A model generated the notes under the pieces. The model searched no databases, had not been told where the DNA came from, and saw only the letters and a program-made list of their open reading frames with translations. From Paenibacillus peoriae (GTDB taxonomy: Bacteria; Bacillota; Bacilli; Paenibacillales; Paenibacillaceae), in the NCBI RefSeq assembly GCF_022531965.1, contig NZ_CP092831.1, forward strand, positions 2,490,001 to 2,554,000: a stretch of 64,000 nt of DNA, read 5' to 3'. Shown here one piece after another: positions 39,401-48,400 of the stretch. The number at the start of each line of letters is the position of its first letter. Position 1 is the stretch's first letter. The position numbers and the translations under genes were made by a program.

Positions 39401-42400
39401 CCGGAGGTGCATATGTACCGCTGGATGCAGACTATCCGTCTGAACGCATCCGCTTCATGCTGGAGGACAGTGGTGCTACGGTACTGTTGACCCAAACGGG
39501 CTTACAGGAGCGCGCGCAGGTCTGGCTGGATGAAAGCGAAGCAGTATCCGAACCCGCAACGGGACTGTGTCTGCATACTGTACTGGCGCTGGACGATGAG
39601 TCGCTGTACACCGGGGATGCCACGGACGTTGAACCTATTAATGAACCGAAGGATCTGGCGTATGTGATCTACACGTCGGGAACAACGGGACGTCCGAAGG
39701 GCGTCATGATCGAGCATCGCAGCTTGGTGAATACCGCCGCGGCGTATCGTCGGGATTATCGCCTGAACCAGTTCCCGGTACGTTTGCTGCAGCTGGCAAG
39801 CTTCTCCTTCGACGTGTTCGTCGGCGATATCGCCCGGACGCTCTATAACGGCGGAACGATGGTTATCTGTCCGAAAGACGACCGGATTGACCCGAGCCGT
39901 CTGTATGGCTGGATTCGTGACTACCAGATTACCGTGTTCGAATCGACTCCAGCCCTGATCGTACCGTTCATGCAGCATGTATATGAGCAGGGACTGGACA
40001 TGAGCAGTTTGGAATTGCTGATTACCAGCTCGGATAGCTGCAGCGTGACGGATTATCGGGTGTTGCAAGAACGATTTGGCGCAGATATTCGCATTATGAA
40101 CAGCTATGGTGTTACGGAAGCGGCGATCGACTCCAGCTTCTACGACGAAGAACTGTCGAAGCTGCCAAGCAGCGGTAATGTGCCGATTGGACAGGCATGG
40201 CTGAACGCACGCTTCTACATCGTGGACAGCCAGCTGAATCCGGTGCCGATCGGCGTACTGGGTGAGCTGTGCATTGGCGGAGCTGGGGTAGCACGAGGCT
40301 ACCTGAACCGTGCGGACCTGACGGCCGAGAAATTCGTAGCCAATCCGTTCGTGCCAGGTGAACGATTATACCGCACAGGTGACTTGGCGCGATGGATGCC
40401 GGACGGCAATGTGGACTTTATCGGCCGGATGGACTATCAAGTGAAAATCCGGGGCTATCGGATCGAGCTGGGCGAGATCGAAACGGCGATCCAGCGGGTG
40501 CCGGGTGTACGTCAAGCGGTAGTCATCGACCGGACGGATGAGCGTGGACACAAGTACTTGTGCGGATACATCACAGGAGAAGCTGAGCTGCGGATCGAGG
40601 AGGTACAGGCCGAACTGGAAGCCGGACTGCCAGCGCACATGGTGCCTGCACGTTTGATGCGACTGGAGACGATCCCGCTGACCAGCAACGGTAAAATCGA
40701 CCGTAAGGCCTTGCCGGAACCGGAAGGAAGCATCCATACGGGTGCAGCCTATGTGGCACCGCGTACCACGGTGGAGCAAGTACTGGCTGCGGTATGGGCC
40801 GGGGTGCTCGGCGTGGAAGCGGTAGGTGCGCAGGATAACTTCTTTGAGCTGGGTGGCGATTCGATTAAGGCCTTGCAAGTATCCTCCCGATTGCTGCAAG
40901 CAGGTTATCGACTGGAGATGAAAGACCTGTTCAGTCATCCAACCGTGTCCGCCTTGGCACTGAAAGTTCAATCGGTGACCCGATTGGCGGATCAAAGCGA
41001 AGTGGTGGGCGCTGTGAAGCTGACACCTGTTCAACACTGGTTCTTTGAGCAAAACCTGACGGATGCTCATCATCATAACCAGTCCATCATGCTGCATAGC
41101 AAGGATGGTTTTGATGAACCGGCCCTGCGCACGGCGATGGATCAAATCGTTAGCCATCACGACACACTGCGGATCGTTTTCCGTCCTACGGAGCACGGAT
41201 ATGAAGCCTGGAATCGCGCAATTGGGGAGGGCGAGCTGTATACGCTGGAACGTATAGACCTCAGCCATGAGACTGAGGTGTCAGCGGCGATCGAGGCTAA
41301 AGTGAATGAAATTCAGGCGGGTATTCAGTTAAGCGAAGGACCGCTGGTGAAACTGGGGCTGTTCCATTGCCCAGATGGTGATCATTTGCTGATGGCGATT
41401 CATCACTTGGTGGTGGATACCGTATCTTGGCGCATTTTGTTCGAGGATATTACAACCGCCTACGAGCAGGCATTGAACGGACAAACGGCTCGCCTTCCGC
41501 ACAAAACGGATTCGTTCCGCACCTGGGCGGATGGGCAGTCTCAATATGCGAATAGTCCGGCCATGGCAGCAGAACTTGCATTCTGGAAGGAAATGGAACA
41601 TGGCGTATATCAGCCGCTTCCAAAAGACGAGTCCCCTTCTCATTCCTTGAATAGGGACAGCGAGAACATGACAGTTACGTGGACAGCTCAGGAAACGGAG
41701 CAGTTGTTAAAACAGGCGCATCGTGCCTACAACACGGAGATGAATGATTTGCTGCTTACCGCATTGGGACTGACGATTCATCGCTGGGCGGGCCTGGAAC
41801 GAGTGCTCGTGAGCCTGGAAGGCCATGGGCGGGAATCCATTCTGCCAGAACTGGATATTACGCGCACCGTGGGCTGGTTTACGACCCAATTCCCAGTTGT
41901 GCTGGATATGAGCGTGGGGCAAGACCTTTCACAGCGCATCAAACAGGTGAAAGAAGGACTACGCCGCATTCCGCAAAAGGGCATTGGCTACGGGATGTTG
42001 AGATACCTGTCCGCAGCCCGTGAGCAAGAGCGTTTTGTAACCGAACCTGAAATCAGCTTTAACTATTTAGGACAATTTGACCAAGATATGCAAAATCAAT
42101 CTATTGGCGTATCTCCTTACGCTAGTGGTGCAGAGCTTAGCGCCCATGCAGCCAGATCGCACACGCTGGATATGAACGGACTGATTTCGGAAGGTAAGCT
42201 GCAATTGACAATCAGCTACAGCAAGCAGGAATATCGTCGTGAAACGATGGAGCAGTTAGCTGAACAGTTCAAAATCAGTTTGCAGGAAATCATTACGCAT
42301 TGCACAGGCCGCAAACAGCAAGAACTGACGCCAAGCGATGTCATGCTTAAACATGTAACGATGGCCGAGCTGGATCAATTGGTAGAACGGACTCGTGACA

Positions 42401-45400
42401 TCGGGGAACTGGAAAATGTCTATGCGTTGACGCCGATGCAAAAAGGCATGCTGTTTCATAGTCTGATGGATGCAGCGTCAGGAGCTTATTTTGAACAAAC
42501 GACCTTTGATTTGCACGGACGCTTCCAAGCGGATATTTTCCAAGATAGCTTGAATCATTTGGCGCAGCGGCATGAGATCTTTAGAGCTAATTTCATCAGC
42601 GGTTGGCAGGATGAGCCTGTGCAGGTGATTTTCCGCCGCAAGGAGGTTGGTTTCAGATGCGAAGATTTGCGTCATCTGGATGAGCAGGAACGTGACGCGT
42701 ATGTGAAGGAATTTATTCGCCAGGACAAGGCAGCCGGATTCGATTTGTCCCGGGATGCGTTGATGCGCGTGGCGATTTTACGAACAGGTGATGAGGATTA
42801 TTATTTTGTGTGGAGCTCTCATCACATCTTGATGGATGGCTGGTGTGTGGCTTTAGTCACGGATGAGGTGTTTGAGGCTTATTTTGCAGCCGTGGAGCAT
42901 AGACAGCCGAAGCTTGCCCCCGTGACTCCATACAGTCAGTATATTGAGTGGCTTGAAGCACAGGATGAAGAAGCAGCAGCTTCCTACTGGAAGGATTATT
43001 TGCTCGGCTATGATCAGCAAACTTCGATTCCGACCGGAAAAGTAGGCGTGAAAGTGGACGATGCCCAATTTGAGCATATCCTGTGTGATCTGGGCAAGGA
43101 TTTGACTGGACGTATGGAAATGGTGGCCAAGCAGCACCACGTGACCCCGAATACATTGCTGCAAACAGCTTGGGGCTTGCTGCTCCAAAAGTACAACGGT
43201 AGTGATGACGCTGTTTTTGGTGGTGTAGTGTCGGGTCGTCCAGCGGATATTTCGGGGATCGAAAACATGGTGGGCTTGTTCATTAACACCATTCCAATAC
43301 GTATCCGCAGTGGGGCTGAGGACACCTTTGCCGACCTGATCAGAACGAATCAGCAGCAGGCGCTGACTTCTCAAGATTATGAAACGTATCCGCTGTATGA
43401 AATTCAAGCCTTGACCGAGCAAAAGCAAGACCTGATCAACCACATTATCGTGTTTGAAAACTATCCGGTGGAGGAGCAGGTCGAGCAACTTGGGGAAGGT
43501 GCAGCGTCGGATTTTGAAATTCGCAATGCCGGCATGATTGAACAAACCAACTATGATTTCAATCTGGTCGTTATGCCGCAGGAAGCGATGAAAATCCGAT
43601 TTGAATACAATGCGAAGTTATATGATCGGGAAGCCGTTGAACGGACTCAGGGCCATCTGATACAGCTGTTGGAGCAGGTGGTAGCGAAGCCGGACATTCG
43701 GGTGCAGGAGCTGGATATGGTAAGTGAGCAGGAGCGTGAGCAAATTCTCACCGTATGGGGCAATACAGCTGCTGAGTATCCAAGCGAGCAAACGATTCAT
43801 GGCTTGTTCGAGACACAAACGGCGCAGACACCGGAACAGCCAGCGTTGTTCTTTGAAGGAGAGCAGCTGACCTATCGCGAGCTGAATGAACGTGCGAATC
43901 GTCTGGCGCGCACCTTGCGTAGTCAAGGCGTGACGAAGGATCGACTGGTGGGTCTGATGACCGAGCGTTCGGTGGACATGATCGTGGGCATCTTCGGGAT
44001 TTTAAAAGCCGGGGGCGCATATGTACCCATCGATCCGACCTATCCAGAGGAGCGTATCCGCTACATGCTGGACGACTCGGGTGCGAAGCTGTTGTTAACG
44101 CAAAACCATCTGGTTGATAAAGTGGCTTTCGACGGTAGCGTGCTGGTGCTGAATGGGGCACAGGGTGTGTATCACGAGGATGGTTCCAATCTGGAGCCGT
44201 TGTCTGGTCCGAACGATCTGGCCTATGTCATTTATACGTCAGGTACGACGGGGCAGCCGAAGGGTGTTATGTTGGAGCATCGCGGTCTATGCAATCTGAA
44301 AACGTATTTTGATCAGACGCTCAAGATCCGCACGTCGGATCATACGTTGCTGTTTGCTAGCTATTCGTTTGATGCGGCTTGCTGGGAAATCTTCCAGGCG
44401 CTGTTCTGCGGAGCCACGTTGTATGTACCAACGTCAGAGACGATTTTGGACTATGAGAGATTCGAACATTATATGACAGAACATCAGATTACGGTGGCGA
44501 CGTTACCACCGACCTATGCGGTGTATCTGGAGCCGGAGCGGATGCCATACCTGCGTGTTCTGTTCACTGCGGGTTCAGCATCCTCAACAGAATTGGTATA
44601 CAAGTGGAAGGATCAGGTGGCGTACTACAACGGCTACGGTCCAACCGAAAACTCGGTGGCGACGTCCGTCTGGCCGGTATCCGAGGACGAGAGAGCAGGA
44701 CAACTCATTTCCATCGGACGCCCTATACCGAATCATCGGGTGTACATGGTGGATGTGCATGGACATTTGGCTCCGGTAGGCGTAGCGGGTGAACTGTGCG
44801 TGTCCGGTCCGGGTCTGGCCCGTGGTTATCTGGATCGCCCAGAGCTGACGGCTGAGAAATTTATACCAAATCCGTTTGCAGCTGGTGAAGCCGGCTACGA
44901 ACGAATGTACCGTACGGGTGACTTGGCCAGATGGATGCCAGACGGCAACATTGAATATTTGGGCCGGATCGACCATCAGGTGAAAATCCGGGGTTACCGG
45001 ATCGAGCTGGGCGAAGTCGAGGCACAAATTTTGAAAGTGGAGGATGTACAAGAGGTCATCGTACTGGCCCAGGCGGACGAACAGGGGCAAAACCAATTGG
45101 TGGCGTACTATGTTGCTGAAAGGGAAGTGAGCGCTGGTGAGCTGCGCAGCTTACTGGGCGAGGAGCTTCCAAACTACATGGTGCCTTCGTATTTGGTACA
45201 GCTGGAGCAGATGCCGTTGACACCGAACGGTAAAATCGACCGCAAGGCACTGCCAACACCGGAAGGCAACCTGCAAAGCGGAGCTGATTATGTCGCACCA
45301 CGGACGTGGGTAGAAGTGAAGCTGGCGCAAATTTGGCAGGATGTGCTGGGTCTGGCGCAGGTCGGTGTGAAGGAAAACTTCTTCGAGATTGGCGGACACT

Positions 45401-48400
45401 CGCTGCGGGCGACGACGCTGGCCTCGAAAATTCACAAGGAGCTGAACAAGCCGCTTCCACTGCGCAGTATTTTTGAAGCGCCAACGATTGAACAACTGGC
45501 AACGGTCATGGAAGGTTTGGATCAAGTGGCGTATGCGTCCATTCCGGTAACGGAAGAACGCAGCTTCTACCCGCTTTCCTCGGCGCAAAAACGACTGTTT
45601 GTGCTGCATCAGTTCGACCCGAATGATGTGAACTACAACATGCCGTCAGTGCTGCAAGTGAGTGGTCCGCTGGACGTGAAGCGAGTGGAGGACGTGTTCC
45701 GTCAACTGGTCGCCCGCCATGCGACCTTGCGCACTCGCTTTGAGCTGGTGGACGGTGAGCCGATGCAGTGGATCGAGGATACTGTACCATTTGTGGTGGA
45801 ATATACGAAGGTACAGGCCGAAGATAGGACTGCGCATACAGACATGGCCGCAGATATGGTAGTCAGCCCAGAAACGCAGGCATTGGTACGCCGCTTTGTC
45901 CGTCCGTTCGATCTGCAAGCTGCTCCGTTGCTGCGGGTAGGCTTGGTAGATTTGGGCGTACAAGGAACCGAGCAGGAATCGCAGCATTTACTCATGCTCG
46001 ATATGCACCACATCGTCTCGGATGGCGTGTCCATGGGAGTACTGACCGATGAATTTGTCCGCTTATATGACGGTGAAGAGATTTCGCCATTGCGTATACA
46101 GTACAAGGATTATGCGGTATGGCAGCAAAGCGAAGCCCATCAAGAGTGGATGCAACGTCAGGAAGCGTACTGGCTCGACACCTTCCGGGGTGAACTGCCT
46201 GTATTGGATCTACCGACAGACTTTGCCCGTCCGTCCGTACGAAGTACGGCAGGCGATACGGTGGTGTTCGGGCTGGAGCGCGAAGCTAGCGAACGCCTGA
46301 AGGAACTGGCGGCGCACACAGGCTCCACGCTGTATATGGTGCTGCTGGCGGCGTACACCGCGCTCTTACACCAATACAGCGGGCAAGAGGACATCGTAGT
46401 CGGCACACCGATTGCCGGACGACCGCATGCCGATCTGGAGCCGATGATTGGGATGTTCGTCGGAACGCTGGCATTGCGAAACTATCCGACAGCGGAACAT
46501 ACCTTCCGCAGCTACGTGGAAGAAGTGAAAGTTTGTGCACTGCAAGCCTATGAACATCAGGACTACCCATTTGAGGAGCTGGTGGAAAAGCTAAATGTGA
46601 AGCGGGATATGAGCCACCATCCGCTGTTCGATACGATGTTTACCCTGCAAACCACTGAGGAAGGCGAACTGCAACTGGCAGATCTGAGCTTCCGTCCATA
46701 CGGCTTGGAACAAACGCCAGCGAAGTTTGATTTGACGCTGGAAGCCAGAGAGGAAGAGGCGGGTATCCAGTTCGGATTGCAGTATGCAACTGCGTTGTAC
46801 GAGCGTGAAACGGTAGAACGGATGACGCGTCACTTTGTTCGCTTGGCCAAAGCTGTGGCGGTGAACCCGGATGCGAAGCTGGGTGAGCTGGAGTTGATTA
46901 CAACAGAAGAAACCGAGCAGATTCTGAAGGTATTCAATGATCCGAATGCGCATAGCGTGCTTGGAGCATTACAAGGCCATTCGCTCAGCGAACGCTTTGA
47001 AGAGCAAGCGAAGCGCAACCCTGAGCGGATAGCCGTTGTGTCTGGGGCCACCGCGCTGACCTACACTGAGCTAAATGAGCGTGCGAACCAATTGGCTCGT
47101 GTGTTACGAGCGGAAGGGGTCGAAGCAGATCAACCGGTTGGCGTATTGCTGGAACGTTCTGCGGATATTCTGGTGAGCATTCTGGGGGTACTGAAGGCCG
47201 GAGGCGCGTATGTGCCGATGGATACGATGTATCCACAGGAGCGCATCGACTACATGCTCCAAGACAGTGGGGCCAAGGTCGTGATTACAAGTAGAGTTGC
47301 CAACCTGTCGCTCAGCTTGCCATCCACAGTTCGAGCTGTAGTCTTGGATGACGAGGACGTTCAAGCTCAACTGGGAGCACAGGATGCGAGCAACCTGATC
47401 CCTGTCGCCGGCCCGCATAACCTGGCCTATATGATTTACACGTCAGGCACCACCGGTCAGCCGAAAGGGGTCATGATCGAGCAGGGCAGTGTTAGCAATC
47501 TGGTAGATGCTTTATGGAAACGAGTATACAGCCGTTACGAACAGCCGCTTCATGTCGCATGGCTGTCAGCATTTGTATTTGATGCTTCGGTGAAGCAAAT
47601 CTTTGCCAGCTTGCTGTTAGGCCACACTCTGCATGTGGTGTCCCGTGACGTCAGCCTGAGCGGAGAGCATTTGATCGCCTACTACCGCACGCACCGGATT
47701 GATCTGTCGGACGGCACACCTGCGCATCTGCATATTTTGAACGAAAGCGTCAGTGTGACGGAAGCGCCGGAAGTGAAGCATTACCTGATTGGTGGCGAAG
47801 CATTATCCGTGCAGCTGGTACAAGTGTTCCTGCACAAGTGGTCCGGGTATCGTCCGGTGATTACGAACGTGTACGGTCCGACCGAAACGACGGTAGATGC
47901 GACCGCTTATACGATTGAAGATGTGGAGTCCCTGAACGCACTGCTGGAAAAAGGGGAGCATACGGTATCCATCGGAACGCCGATCGCGAACCAGTCGGTG
48001 TACATCTTGAACAGCCAGCAACAGCTGGTGCCGATCGGTATCGCAGGTGAGCTTTATATCGGGGGTGCAGGTGTCGGACGAGGATACCTGAACCTGCCGG
48101 AGCTGACGGCAGAGAAGTTCGTCCTGAATCCGTTTGCTGATGCGGCAGCAACCGATCCAGCGGACAGCACTCACGCAAACCGGATGTACCGCACGGGCGA
48201 CTTGGCACGGTGGATGCCAGACGGCAGTATTGAGTATTTGGGCCGGATCGACCACCAGGTGAAAATCCGGGGTTACCGGATCGAGCTGGGCGAGGTGGAG
48301 GCGCAGCTGCTGACCGTGGACGGCATTCAGAAAGCCATCGTCACAGCATGGGAAAACGAAGACGGACACAAGGACCTGTGTGCCTACATCATAGCTTCAT

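Noticed and set aside
41401..41430. E domain of module 8 as inactive because of Thr in place of Gly
   Set aside because: The catalytic His and Asp and the SW of the consensus are intact, and the carrier and downstream DCL domain types agree with a working E domain.
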